Source of the DNA: Gracilimonas sp965227785
Lineage (GTDB): Bacteria > Bacteroidota > Rhodothermia > Balneolales > Balneolaceae
NCBI RefSeq assembly: GCF_965227785.1
Contig: NZ_OZ245785.1
Coordinates: 1-64,000 of the forward strand
Reading direction: 5' to 3'
Length of the DNA stretch: 64,000 nt
This document shows positions 26,916 through 35,603 of the stretch, piece by piece. Below the pieces are notes generated by a model. The model had not been told where the DNA came from. It did not search any database and worked only from the letters and a program-made list of their open reading frames with translations. How positions within the stretch are numbered: position 1 is the stretch's first letter; each line of letters opens with the position of its first letter. The position numbers were made by a program, and so were the translations under genes.

Positions 26916-27294
26916 TTTTTTTATCACCGATGGAGTGCTAAACCCGTCATCGCGAGGAGCTGGTGTTGTTAATTTGGGCTTTTCGTATATCGACGACGCG
27001 ATCTCTTTGAGTTACTTGGGATATTAATTCAGGGAGATGCTTCCCTTCGTCTCCCTATAGGTCGACTCCGTTCAGCATGACAATTTAGGGGGGACTCGCC
27101 GTAGGCGGCTTACTATTCACTAATTAATGACAATATCATCCTGCCTGTCCCGCCGGCGGGGAACGAAATGAAGCGCAGCGAAATGAAGTAAAGGATCTTT
27201 CTTTACTATTTCCAATGTATTTAACTCAATGTATTCATTCAGTATAAAATTGAAACCATTCAGGTTTCACGGTGTGAAGTCTGTAGCCTGTGGC
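26916..27294. repeat. Mosaic of other short repeat remnants
   Basis: This stretch has no convincing gene. It holds fragments of other intergenic repeat types: CGTCATCGCGAGGAGC with ACGACGCGATCTC (about 26946-27004), GTCTCCCTATAGGTCGACTC with CAGCATGACAAT (about 27048-27086), and a GC-rich segment CCCGCCGGCGGGGAACG followed by GAAGTAAAGGATCTTTC (about 27151-27203). Confidence 0.55.
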
Positions 27295-27430
27295 GCGAAG
27301 GGCTGAACCCCTTCGCTTGTGTACTGGAAGAGATGGTTGTTTGTGATAACATGGTGGGTAATGCTGAGGTCTATTCAGGTAAGCAAGCGAGTCGTTCACG
27401 GCATCGCGTGGGCGTGGCAGGGTTTTAGAT
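27295..27430 (+). repeat. Interspersed repeat family A, copy 3
   Basis: Same unit as copies 1 and 2, with GGTTGTTTG and GGGTAATGC variants; directly followed by copy 4. Confidence 0.85.
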
Positions 27431-27560
27431 GCGAAGGGCTGAACCCCCTTCGCTTGTGTACCGGAAGAGATGGTTGGCTGTAATAAAATGGTGGGCAGTG
27501 CTGAGGTCTATTCAGGTAAACAAGCGAGTCGTTCACGGCATCGCAGGGGCGTGGTAGGGT
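27431..27560 (+). repeat. Interspersed repeat family A, copy 4
   Basis: Same unit, more diverged (extra C in the hairpin, GTAATAAAATGG, GGGCAGTGC). It ends about 40 bp before the DUF72 stop codon. Confidence 0.85.
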
Positions 27561-27600
27561 ATTCGGAATAACGGCCTCCTCGCAATGACCGGTTCTTAAA

Positions 27601-28488
27601 TCACAATCCCAAATCACCCTGTTCGTCTTCGCCGGGGATGTCAAGGTCGGTGCCCAACTCTTTGTTTATGGCTTTGATGAAATGCTTCGAAAGCATGGGT
27701 GATTCTTTCTCCAGGTTCTGATGCACAAAAAAGTACAGCTTCTCAAGTCCCTGCTCTTTCCAGAACTTGAGACGTTCCACCCAATCATCCAGGCGGTCAT
27801 AGTCGCTGGCGTGGTTGGCACCCACATATCGGATAAAGGCAACGGGGGAGGTAAGGCGCATATGGAGCAAATCCCGGCGCCCGGCGGTGTCGGTAATGAT
27901 ATTAGCCACTCCGTTTTCTTCGAACAGCTGGTAAAGCTGACTGGCTACCGCTTCATCCTGAAACCAGTTACCGTCCCGGAGTTCAATGGCCAGGGGAATG
28001 TCATCCGGCCAGATTTCAACCAGCCGCTGAACCCGGTCAAAATCTTTGGGTTTGAAATCATCCCGAAGCTGCAGGAATATCATTTCCAGCTGATCTCCGA
28101 AACCACGCATCCCGTGCAGGTATTCCTCCAGCGGAGCCTCAATATTTTTCAATCGCTTAAAATGGCTGATGGAATTCACCACTTTAGGGAAGAATTTAAA
28201 ATCCTTCGGTGTTTTCTCACACCAGGTTTCGGCCTGCTCCGGCCCATAAGTCCGGTAATGAGTGGCATTCAGCTCAATAGAGTTAAACTGGCGGGAATAG
28301 TATTCCAGTTCATCTTTGGTTCCGCGAGGGTAGAATCCTTTCAGGTCTTTTTTATTCCACTTGGCACAGCCTACATAAGCGTCAAAGTCACCGCCACCTT
28401 TTTGGTTTAATACGCGTAGTGTGTCGGGGTGATCAGGAGGGAGGGTGAAGTCGATGTCGCCGGGGTTGTCTACCTTGCCGAATTTCAT
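27601..28488 (-). CDS. DUF72 (YecE-like) protein
   Basis: The 295-residue protein has the DUF72 TIM-barrel signature: YVGCAKWNKKDLKGFYP, YYSRQFNSIELNATHYR, KDFKFFPKVVNSISH, LAIELRDGNWF and YFFVHQNLEKESP near the end. Function is unknown. The gene lies between the repeat block and the tmRNA gene and is transcribed away from tmRNA. Its 3' end abuts the repeat array. Confidence 0.9.
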   Translation of the reverse strand: MKFGKVDNPGDIDFTLPPDHPDTLRVLNQKGGGDFDAYVGCAKWNKKDLKGFYPRGTKDELEYYSRQFNSIELNATHYRTYGPEQAETWCEKTPKDFKFFPKVVNSISHFKRLKNIEAPLEEYLHGMRGFGDQLEMIFLQLRDDFKPKDFDRVQRLVEIWPDDIPLAIELRDGNWFQDEAVASQLYQLFEENGVANIITDTAGRRDLLHMRLTSPVAFIRYVGANHASDYDRLDDWVERLKFWKEQGLEKLYFFVHQNLEKESPMLSKHFIKAINKELGTDLDIPGEDEQGDLGL

Positions 28489-28495
28489 AAATGGA

Positions 28496-28570
28496 ATGTT
28501 GAATTTTGAATGTTAAATGCTAAATGTACACGATGTTAATTTAACATTTAGCATTCAACATTTAGAATTA
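28496..28570. repeat. Word-repeat stem-loop between DUF72 and tmRNA
   Basis: The left arm is built from AATGTTGAAT/AATGTTAAATGC/TAAATGT words and the right arm is the complement (AACATTTAGCATTCAACATT). It lies in a divergent spacer, unlike most members of this class. Confidence 0.7.
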
Positions 28571-28638
28571 TTTATGGGAGAAGAGTTATAATAAAGTCCT
28601 CATTTTTTCGTACTTTTAGGGCAGTTCATTGACGTATT

Positions 28639-29004
28639 GGGGGTGTTCTGGATTCGACGGGTTGAGTATCACCGTTGGTTGCGTGTCGAGAGTGTCCAAT
28701 GATTCTCGTAATAACAATCATTATGGATCAAAAGTAATTGACAATAATTACTCATACCGCTTAGCAGCATAAACTGACTAAGCCGTCCCGCCGGTTAAGT
28801 GCCTGTCATTGCCGGCCCGGACGTCATACAAGACAGGATATCGTAAGCGTGCCTTCTGCCGCGTTTGCGTGAAACTTTAGCAGAATAGGTTGAAGTCGCT
28901 TAGGTACTGGGCTCGGCTTCACCCGAAATACCAATCAGTACCTACACATGTAGATGCTAACAGGTCTACCTTCCCGGACCGGGGTTCGACTCCCCGCACC
29001 TCCA
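28639..29004 (+). ncRNA. ssrA: tmRNA (transfer-messenger RNA)
   Basis: This RNA rescues stalled ribosomes. The 5' end GGGGGTGTTCTGGATTCGACGG and the 3' end with T-arm GGGGTTCGACTCCCC and CACCTCCA are diagnostic; GGGGGTG pairs with CACCTCC to make the acceptor stem, and CCA is not encoded. The tag frame ends at TAA (28770-28772) after ...YSYRLAA; starting from the GTA at 28734 it would read VIDNNYSYRLAA, but the exact resume codon is not certain. The Type IIG restriction gene starts about 120 bp downstream. Confidence 0.96.
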
Positions 29005-29020
29005 CTTTATATTTACTTCA

Positions 29021-29058
29021 AAGCCATCACATTCGACAGAGCGTGATGGCTTTTTTTG
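29021..29058 (+). terminator. Intrinsic terminator of tmRNA
   Basis: AAGCCATCAC pairs with GTGATGGCTT around a 12-nt loop and is followed by seven T, 16 bp past the mature tmRNA 3' end. Confidence 0.92.
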
Positions 29059-29125
29059 TTTACAGCTTTGGCTTTCTAATCACTTTTCCTTTCCCTATAA
29101 TCCGTTGATAATAAAAGAAGAATAG

Positions 29126-32100
29126 ATGCAGCTACAGACTAAAACCGTACGGCAGGGGATTAACAAAGCTTACCTGAAAGTAAATGTTAAAAGGGCAGAC
29201 CTGGATGCTTTTAAACTCGAAGCAACCAAGTATCTGAATCAGATTGAGGAAGCAGGCAGTGAAAGTGAAGAACACCTGAAAGGCTACCTCAAAGATTTTC
29301 TCTCCAAATCGTTTTATGAAGGGGAAGAAAAGCTTGTGAATACCAGCGACCGCATTGACCTGGCTATCTATTCCGGGAAAACGACTTCTTCTTCGGTAGA
29401 TGTGATTTTTGAAGCCAAGCGCCCGGATAACAAAGCTGAAATGATCAGCAAAGAAAATCCCAACAGAAAGGCACTTCAGGAAGCCCTTCACTATTATTTT
29501 GATCAACGGGAAAGTGGTAACGATGATCTGAAACAGGTGGTCATTACCAACTATATCGAGTTCTTCATTTTTGACGCACAGGAAATTGAACGCCACTTTT
29601 ACTCCAAAAAGAAACTGGTTAAATCGTATCGCCAGTGGAAGAACGATGAGAAAGTTTCGGGGAAGACGGAATTCATCTACCAAAAATTCGAAGCGTTTAT
29701 CAACGACTCTGATTCAGCCATTACCGTAACCTATGCTGATCTCAGATCCTACCAAAAACAACTGGCGGCCGAGGCTAATGAAGAATCCGACAAAAAGCTG
29801 ATTCCTCTATACAAGCTCTTTTCGCCGGAACATTTAGTCAAGAAGAACTTTGCCAACGACAGTAACTCCCTCGACAAAGGCTTCTACAACGAGCTGCTGC
29901 ATATACTTGGGCTGCAGGAAGTGAAGGAGAAAGGAAGTCGCCTCATTCAACGGTTGCCGGAAAAGGAACGCAATCGAGGGTCGCTGATTGAAAATACCAT
30001 CGAGATTTTACGCTACGACCAGCACATGAACGAAGTGCGGGATGCTACTGTGCACTATGGAGAGGAGGAAGACGATCAGCTGTTTGGAGTGGCGCTGGAA
30101 CTGGTGATTACCTGGATGAACCGGGTGCTGTTTCTGAAACTGATGGAAGCTCAGCTACTGGCCTATCATACTCATGACGAGAAATTCAGGTTTCTGAGTT
30201 ACGAAACCATTGATGAGTACGACGAACTCAACAAACTTTTCTTTCGGGTGCTGGCGCTGAGGAATGAAGAACGCCCGGCATCGGTGCGGGAACGCTTCGG
30301 GCATATTCCCTATCTGAATTCTTCGCTGTTCGATTCCACCAAACTGGAGAAAACCACGATCCAGATTTCCGGGCTGGATGATAAAGCCACGCTTGCCCTT
30401 CATTCCCGCAGTATCCTCAAAAAGGGAGCAAATCCACCTGAAGAAAAACTGAGCACCCTCGATTATCTGCTCCGTTTTCTGGATGCCTATAACTTCAGTG
30501 CCGAAAGTTCGGGAGGCATTCAAACCGAAGATAAAACACTGATCAATGCGTCTGTACTGGGACTCATTTTTGAAAAGATCAACGGCTACAAAGATGGCTC
30601 ATTCTTTACTCCCGGCTTTATTACGGAGTATATGGCGCGGGAAACGCTTCGGAAATCGGTATTGGATAAACTAAATGAGGCGTTTGACTGGGAATGTGAA
30701 CACTTTGATGAACTTCCCCGGAAAATAGAATCTAAAGAGCTTTCGAAAGTGAATGAGGTGATAAATTCCATCACCATTTGCGATCCGGCCGTGGGTTCGG
30801 GGCACTTTCTGGTTTCTTGCCTGAATGAGCTGATTGCCATTAAGTCGGAATTGAAGATTTTGTGTGACCGTGAGGGAAACCGAATTCCATACCTGGATAT
30901 TGAAGTGGAGAACGACGAACTGGCCGTTGAGCATAACGGCGAGTTGTTTGAATACAAACTCAATCATGAATGGACAAACGGGACGGTAAAACGCAAACCA
31001 GCCGGAAAGGAACGACAGCGAATACAGGAAGCGCTCTTTCATGAAAAGAAATTCCTGATCGAAAACTGCCTGTTTGGGGTAGATATCAATCCCAACTCGG
31101 TAAAAATATGTCGCCTCCGTCTGTGGATTGAACTGCTCAAACACGCCTATTACAAAAGCCAGCCAACGAGTCATCCTGAGGGTACTCCCGAAGGATCTTC
31201 ACAAGCTGAACGTGATTACGTTCCCTACTCCGAACTCGAAGTTCTCCCCAACATCGACATCAACATAAAGCAGGGGAACTCGCTGGTGAGCCGCTTTGGG
31301 CTGGACGAAGACCTCAGCTCCATCTTTAAGAAAAGCGAACACTCGCTGGACGATTACAAGCAGGCCGTACGCAATTACCGCGAAACGCGCGACCGAAATG
31401 AGAAGCAGCGCCTGCAAACGCTGATTGACGACATAAAAGCCGAGTACAGCGAAAACCTGTTGAACAACAAACCCATTAACAAGAAGCTGAGTAAAGCCCG
31501 CGGTAAGCTGGAGCTGATGCAGAACGAGGATTTATTCGGGGAAGGCAAGGCGACGAAAAAAGAGCTCAAAAAGCAGGAAAAGAAAGTAGCCAAACTGGAA
31601 GAGCAAAAAGCCGAAGAAGAAGCCGGCGCCTTTTATCGTGAAGCCTTTGAATGGCGCTTCGAGTTCCCGGAAGTACTGGATGAAGAAGGAAACTACATCG
31701 GCTTTGATGTAGTGATTGGGAATCCGCCGTATGTACGCCAGGAAGCCTTAGGCGATTTAAAACCCTGCCTGAAAACTCATTTTGATGTATATGCCGGAAC
31801 CGCCGATTTGTACGCTTACTTTATTGAGCAAGGGGTGAAGCTGAATAAAGAGAATGGCTATTTTAACTATATCGTAGCCAATAAATGGATGCGGGCAAAT
31901 TATGGAAAGCCGCTACGGATCTGGCTTCAAAAATTACAAATAACCTCAATTATTGATTTTGGAGATTTGCCGGTCTTTGAAGAAGCCACCACCTATCCTT
32001 GTTTACTGGAAATTAAGAAATCAGATTCTCCCGGTGTATTTAAAGCGCTGGAAGTAGATAACCTACCCGTAGAAGACTTTGAGGTATTGGAAGAAGAAAA

Positions 32101-32833
32101 CGGGTTTGAGGTAGATGCAGAAAAATTAAGAGAGGAAGGCTGGTCGTTAGTGCCTTTGAAGACTCAGAAATTACTGGAAAAGTTGAAAGAAGCCGGAACT
32201 CCCTTAGGTGAATATGTGAATGGGAAAATCCATTATGGTATTAAAACTGGCTACAACAAAGCCTTTGTGATTGATGAAGAAACCAGAGACCGGCTCATTG
32301 AAGAAGATGTTTCCAGTGAAGAATTGATAAAGCCTTTTTTGGCGGGAAGGGATATAAAGCGATACCAAGTTCCTGCAACAGATAATTATCTGATTCTGGT
32401 TAAAAATGGACAGACTAATAAAATGAGAGGAAAACAAGAGCCCTGGCAGTGGTTTTTTGAAACCTATCCGGCAGTTGCAAATTATTTAGCTGAGTTTGAA
32501 GAGAAAGCAAAAGCAAGATACGATCAGGGAGAATATTGGTGGGAACTTAGAGCTTGTGCTTATTATGACGAGTTTGAAAAGCCGAAAATAATTTACCCGA
32601 ACATCTGTTTGAAACCAGAATTTGCTTTTGATAATGATTTCAAGTTCACCAACCAGAAATGTTTCATTATTGGTTTAGAGGATAAATTCTTACTCGGATA
32701 CATGAATAGTACACTTGTGCATTTTTTGTTCGAATTAATTCTCCCAAAATTAAGAGGAGATTATTACGAACCAAGCTATGTATATCTAAAAGATTTTCCA
32801 GTTCCGGTTAAATCAGAAAAAATCGCGGAATAG
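29126..32833 (+). CDS. Type IIG restriction-modification enzyme, C-terminally frameshifted
   Basis: One chain combines an N-terminal nuclease of PD-(D/E)xK type (Asp78 in RIDLAIY, then FEAK with Glu97 and Lys99), a helical connector, an N6-adenine methyltransferase (motif I DPAVGSGHF near 552-561; NPPY at 866-869) and a C-terminal recognition domain. Residues about 681-693 (TSHPEGTPEGSSQ) are encoded by an inserted intergenic-repeat fragment. The open frame stops at 32833, but the family's conserved ending (YGLTEEEIAIVE) continues in the -1 frame from 32821 to 32973; the switch falls at a run of six A (32817-32822). It could be a natural truncation, phase variation or a sequencing error. Confidence 0.9.
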   Translation: MQLQTKTVRQGINKAYLKVNVKRADLDAFKLEATKYLNQIEEAGSESEEHLKGYLKDFLSKSFYEGEEKLVNTSDRIDLAIYSGKTTSSSVDVIFEAKRPDNKAEMISKENPNRKALQEALHYYFDQRESGNDDLKQVVITNYIEFFIFDAQEIERHFYSKKKLVKSYRQWKNDEKVSGKTEFIYQKFEAFINDSDSAITVTYADLRSYQKQLAAEANEESDKKLIPLYKLFSPEHLVKKNFANDSNSLDKGFYNELLHILGLQEVKEKGSRLIQRLPEKERNRGSLIENTIEILRYDQHMNEVRDATVHYGEEEDDQLFGVALELVITWMNRVLFLKLMEAQLLAYHTHDEKFRFLSYETIDEYDELNKLFFRVLALRNEERPASVRERFGHIPYLNSSLFDSTKLEKTTIQISGLDDKATLALHSRSILKKGANPPEEKLSTLDYLLRFLDAYNFSAESSGGIQTEDKTLINASVLGLIFEKINGYKDGSFFTPGFITEYMARETLRKSVLDKLNEAFDWECEHFDELPRKIESKELSKVNEVINSITICDPAVGSGHFLVSCLNELIAIKSELKILCDREGNRIPYLDIEVENDELAVEHNGELFEYKLNHEWTNGTVKRKPAGKERQRIQEALFHEKKFLIENCLFGVDINPNSVKICRLRLWIELLKHAYYKSQPTSHPEGTPEGSSQAERDYVPYSELEVLPNIDINIKQGNSLVSRFGLDEDLSSIFKKSEHSLDDYKQAVRNYRETRDRNEKQRLQTLIDDIKAEYSENLLNNKPINKKLSKARGKLELMQNEDLFGEGKATKKELKKQEKKVAKLEEQKAEEEAGAFYREAFEWRFEFPEVLDEEGNYIGFDVVIGNPPYVRQEALGDLKPCLKTHFDVYAGTADLYAYFIEQGVKLNKENGYFNYIVANKWMRANYGKPLRIWLQKLQITSIIDFGDLPVFEEATTYPCLLEIKKSDSPGVFKALEVDNLPVEDFEVLEEENGFEVDAEKLREEGWSLVPLKTQKLLEKLKEAGTPLGEYVNGKIHYGIKTGYNKAFVIDEETRDRLIEEDVSSEELIKPFLAGRDIKRYQVPATDNYLILVKNGQTNKMRGKQEPWQWFFETYPAVANYLAEFEEKAKARYDQGEYWWELRACAYYDEFEKPKIIYPNICLKPEFAFDNDFKFTNQKCFIIGLEDKFLLGYMNSTLVHFLFELILPKLRGDYYEPSYVYLKDFPVPVKSEKIAE
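31168..31205 (+). repeat. Repeat-derived insertion inside the Type IIG gene
   Basis: GAGTCATCCTGAGGGTACTC and CCCGAAGGATCTTC match, in reverse complement, the right half of the elements at 33150-33181 and 33921-33952. It adds about 13 codons without breaking the frame. Confidence 0.75.
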
Positions 32834-32973
32834 CAGATCAAATTCTCACCACCAAAAAAGAAAACCCCGAAGCCGACACCCGTAAGTTAGAAGCGGAAAT
32901 CGATCAGCTGGTGTATGAGCTGTATGGCCTCACCGAAGAAGAAATAGCCATCGTGGAAGAGAGTGTGGGGTAA
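32833..32973 (+). pseudogene. Out-of-frame C-terminal end of the Type IIG enzyme
   Basis: Read in the -1 frame relative to the main gene, this segment encodes ADQILTTKKENPEADT, then LEAEIDQLVYELYGLTEEEI and a TAA stop. This is the usual C-terminus of Type IIG/Eco57I-like enzymes, so the intact ancestral gene ended at 32973. One extra A in the A-run at 32817-32822 would restore the frame. Confidence 0.85.
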
Positions 32974-32998
32974 GCCCTTCGCATGCAAGACCAATATG

Positions 32999-33247
32999 GC
33001 GAAGCCGTGAACGGCCTCACTTGTTTACCGGAAGACACTTGACTCAACTTATTGATAGGTGTCATCCTGAGCGAAGAGATTCCATACAGGCATCGTTGGT
33101 TGTCGCGAAGGATCTGGGCCATGCAATGCTTACCAATCATTTTCTAACAAAGATCTTTCGGGAGTACCCTCAAGATGACTATAGTAAGCAAGCGAAGGGG
33201 TTTATCCCTTCGCGACAAACATCATAACACCTTTCCCCGCGGTGACA
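32999..33247 (+). repeat. Interspersed composite repeat, copy 1 (families A and B)
   Basis: The about 249-bp unit starts with GCGAAGCCGTGAACGGCCTC (family A in reverse orientation to the 26.7-27.6 kb copies), then holds a TGTCATCCTGAGCGAAG element (33059-33181) closing with CCTCAAGATGACT, and ends with the GCGAAGGGG...CCCTTCGCG hairpin. It lies 771 bp from a near-identical copy. Confidence 0.9.
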
Positions 33248-33769
33248 GGCGTTGGTTGGTGCTACAATGCTTTTCAGTTCTCTGTCTTTAACCCGCAATA
33301 AAATCGGCTATGTTTGACCGTCCATCTCACATGGAGCTCTTGTTTCCCGGAGCTTTATCCGGCCGGGTCTATATAATTTTACCACGGTAACAGTCTGATT
33401 CTTAGATATAATCGTGTAAAAGAAGGCAGATGTAATAAGACCGGGAGGCATTGAAGAAATAAGCCTTGAAAGGGAGAAGGGCTTTTGTTTCAAGTAACTT
33501 CAGTCAATATACGGCAGGCAGTCCCGTCTGACCAAATCTAATTTATTTTGGATGATCAATGAAGGGTGATGTATAAGTAATAACAGGTAATAAGTATTTA
33601 ATGTGGGCTTTTGGTGGTGTAATAAGGAGAGGTTTTGTGCTGCTTTGGCGGGGCATTCATCCGGGCCATCCTGTAATCCTGAGAATCAAGGTTCAAAAAC
33701 AGGAAGCCGGAGCTTCCCGGATGGCATCACGAAGGAGGACCTTCGTGATGAGGGCTAAAAACCATAATC
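33248..33769. other. Spacer between the two composite repeats, no gene recognised
   Basis: About 520 bp without a convincing gene. Near its right end is a small perfect-looking inverted repeat (CATCACGAAGG / CCTTCGTGATG, 33725-33750) next to GTAATCCTGAG and GGAAGCCGGAGCTTCCCGG, again short repeat material. Confidence 0.5.
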
Positions 33770-34018
33770 GCGAAGCCGTGAACGGCCTCGCTTGTTTACC
33801 GGAAGACACCTGACTCAACTTATTGATAGGTGTCATCCTGAGCGAAGAGATTCTATACAGGCATCGTTGGTTGTCGCGAAGGATCTGGGCCATGCAATGC
33901 TTACCAATCATTTTCTAACAAAGATCTTTCGGGAGTACCCTCAAGATGACTATAGTAAGCAAGCGAAGGGGTTCAGTCCTTCGCGACAAACATCATAACA
34001 CCTTTCCTCGCGATGACG
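33770..34018 (+). repeat. Interspersed composite repeat, copy 2
   Basis: Near-exact copy of 32999-33247 with only scattered substitutions (for example CTCGC for CTCAC, TTCTATAC for TTCCATAC). It ends just before the stop codon of the sensor kinase gene. Confidence 0.9.
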
Positions 34019-34035
34019 GGTGAGGGGTGTTGCAA

Positions 34036-35475
34036 TTAATTAAGAGCGCTGCTGCTGCCCTTCTTTTCAGACTGTGTAAAGCTTAGTTCAAATTTGGTGC
34101 CTTTTCCGGTTCCCCGGTAAGAGAAAGTACCTTCCAATTGTTCCGTGAGTGCTCCAATGAGATTGAAACCCAGGGTATTGTCGTTAGGTTTAAAATTTTC
34201 GGGAAAGCCTTTCCCGAAATCTTCAATCACAAGTTGAACTTTGTCACCCCGGTTCGTGAGAGAAAGATGAAGATCGCCTGATTCATCTTTATCATAAGCA
34301 TGTTTAATGGTATTTGTGATGACTTCGTTTATGGTTAATGAGAGGGGGATGGCCTGGTTAATATTCAATTCCAGATTGTCGTCGATATTCAGGTGGATAT
34401 TAAGTTCTGAATCGGATTGAAATACAGAGGTAATGTTTGATACCAGTCTGTGAATACTGTCATTGAAGTTCAATCTCGAAAATGTTTCTGATTTGTACAG
34501 GATTTCATGCACAGCTGCCATAGAGTTGATACGACTGACGCTGTCATACAATTTACTTTGCAAACGTTCATCACTTTCACCGAACGCTTGCAAATGCAAC
34601 ATACCCGAAATTACGGCAAGGTTATTCTTCACCCGGTGGTGAATTTCATTCAGAAGGGTGTTTTTTTCTTTAAGAGCTTCACCCAGTTTTTCTTGTCGCA
34701 ACTTTTCTTGGTGAATATCCTGAACGCTTCCAAGAATACGAATGCACTCGCCCTTTTCCATTTCACTTTCCCACATAACCCGCACCCAACGATCTTCTCC
34801 GTCCGGAGTTTGCACCACAAGTTGAGTCTCAAAAGAAGTCCCATTTTGAATGGAGTCATTTAATGCATCAATAAGCCGGGCTCTTGCATCATCATCTCTG
34901 ATCAGAGGAAAAGTATCTTCAGTGTTGGGATCAAAGTCGGCATCTACCCTATGAATTGATTTTACGGTCTCAGACCAGTACCTCTTATCTTTTTTTACAT
35001 CGTATTCCCAGTGTCCTATTTCAGCCAGTTGATAGGTTCTTTGAAGTTTCTTCTGGCGATGAGCAAGCTCTTTCTGGCTTTCTTTTAACCGAGAGTAGTT
35101 CCTTAATTCGCGGACTACAGCCGGAAGCAGACGATCGGTATTATCCTTCATGACATAATCTGAGGCGCCATCTCTCATTGCCTGTACGGCTAATTTTTCA
35201 GGGAGATATCCCGTGACTAAAATAAATGGCAGATCAGGATTGATCTCTCTGACTAAGCTTAAGGCTTCAAGCCCCGAATAACCGGGGAGGTAGTAATCAC
35301 ATAAAACCAGGTCAACCTCATCTTTTTTAACTGCCGATATAAGTTCATCTCTATTATCGGTTTTTGTGATGACGATATCCTCTTCAAGATCGCCGATTTT
35401 ATTTTCTATCAGTTCGGCATGAGATGCATTATCTTCAACCAAAAGTACCCTGAAAAAACCTTTCTCTTTTGTCAT
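34036..35475 (-). CDS. Receiver-PAS-histidine kinase (HisKA_2 type)
   Basis: The 479-residue cytoplasmic protein has an N-terminal receiver (residues about 8-125, phospho-acceptor Asp60 in LVLCDYY), a PAS domain (about 145-265, HWEYDVKKDKRYWSE ... WVRVMWESE), a coiled-coil link and a HisKA_2 dimerisation helix with EIHHRVKNNLAVISGMLHLQ, followed by an HATPase domain (NEVITNTIKHAY, EDFGKGFP, TGKGTKFELSF). This is a hybrid in which a phosphorylated receiver probably tunes the kinase. It is divergent from the next sensor kinase. Confidence 0.9.
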   Translation of the reverse strand: MTKEKGFFRVLLVEDNASHAELIENKIGDLEEDIVITKTDNRDELISAVKKDEVDLVLCDYYLPGYSGLEALSLVREINPDLPFILVTGYLPEKLAVQAMRDGASDYVMKDNTDRLLPAVVRELRNYSRLKESQKELAHRQKKLQRTYQLAEIGHWEYDVKKDKRYWSETVKSIHRVDADFDPNTEDTFPLIRDDDARARLIDALNDSIQNGTSFETQLVVQTPDGEDRWVRVMWESEMEKGECIRILGSVQDIHQEKLRQEKLGEALKEKNTLLNEIHHRVKNNLAVISGMLHLQAFGESDERLQSKLYDSVSRINSMAAVHEILYKSETFSRLNFNDSIHRLVSNITSVFQSDSELNIHLNIDDNLELNINQAIPLSLTINEVITNTIKHAYDKDESGDLHLSLTNRGDKVQLVIEDFGKGFPENFKPNDNTLGFNLIGALTEQLEGTFSYRGTGKGTKFELSFTQSEKKGSSSALN

Positions 35476-35603
35476 ATACTTGTTCCCTTTTCATAGGCCA
35501 TCTTACATCAAACCACATATAAATTGACCTAAAGCAAAAGAAATATAATTAAAAATTGGTTATAAGTAATTACTTTACCTTAGATTATGGTTAATAATTA
35601 TTA

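Noticed and set aside
26686..27027. Open frame of 113 codons across repeat family A
   Set aside because: It runs through two copies of the repeat, so its protein contains the same segment twice (WKRWLAVITWWV-type, then frame-shifted sense) and has no domain or codon pattern of a gene.
28890..29108. 72-codon frame over the tmRNA 3' end
   Set aside because: It overlaps the tmRNA and its terminator; not a protein gene.
33021..33227. 68-codon frame starting MFTGRHLTQLID
   Set aside because: An almost identical frame is at 33792-33998 because both lie inside the composite repeat copies; repeat-derived and without support.
33601..33813. 70-codon frame in the repeat spacer
   Set aside because: It ends inside the second repeat copy and has no recognisable features.
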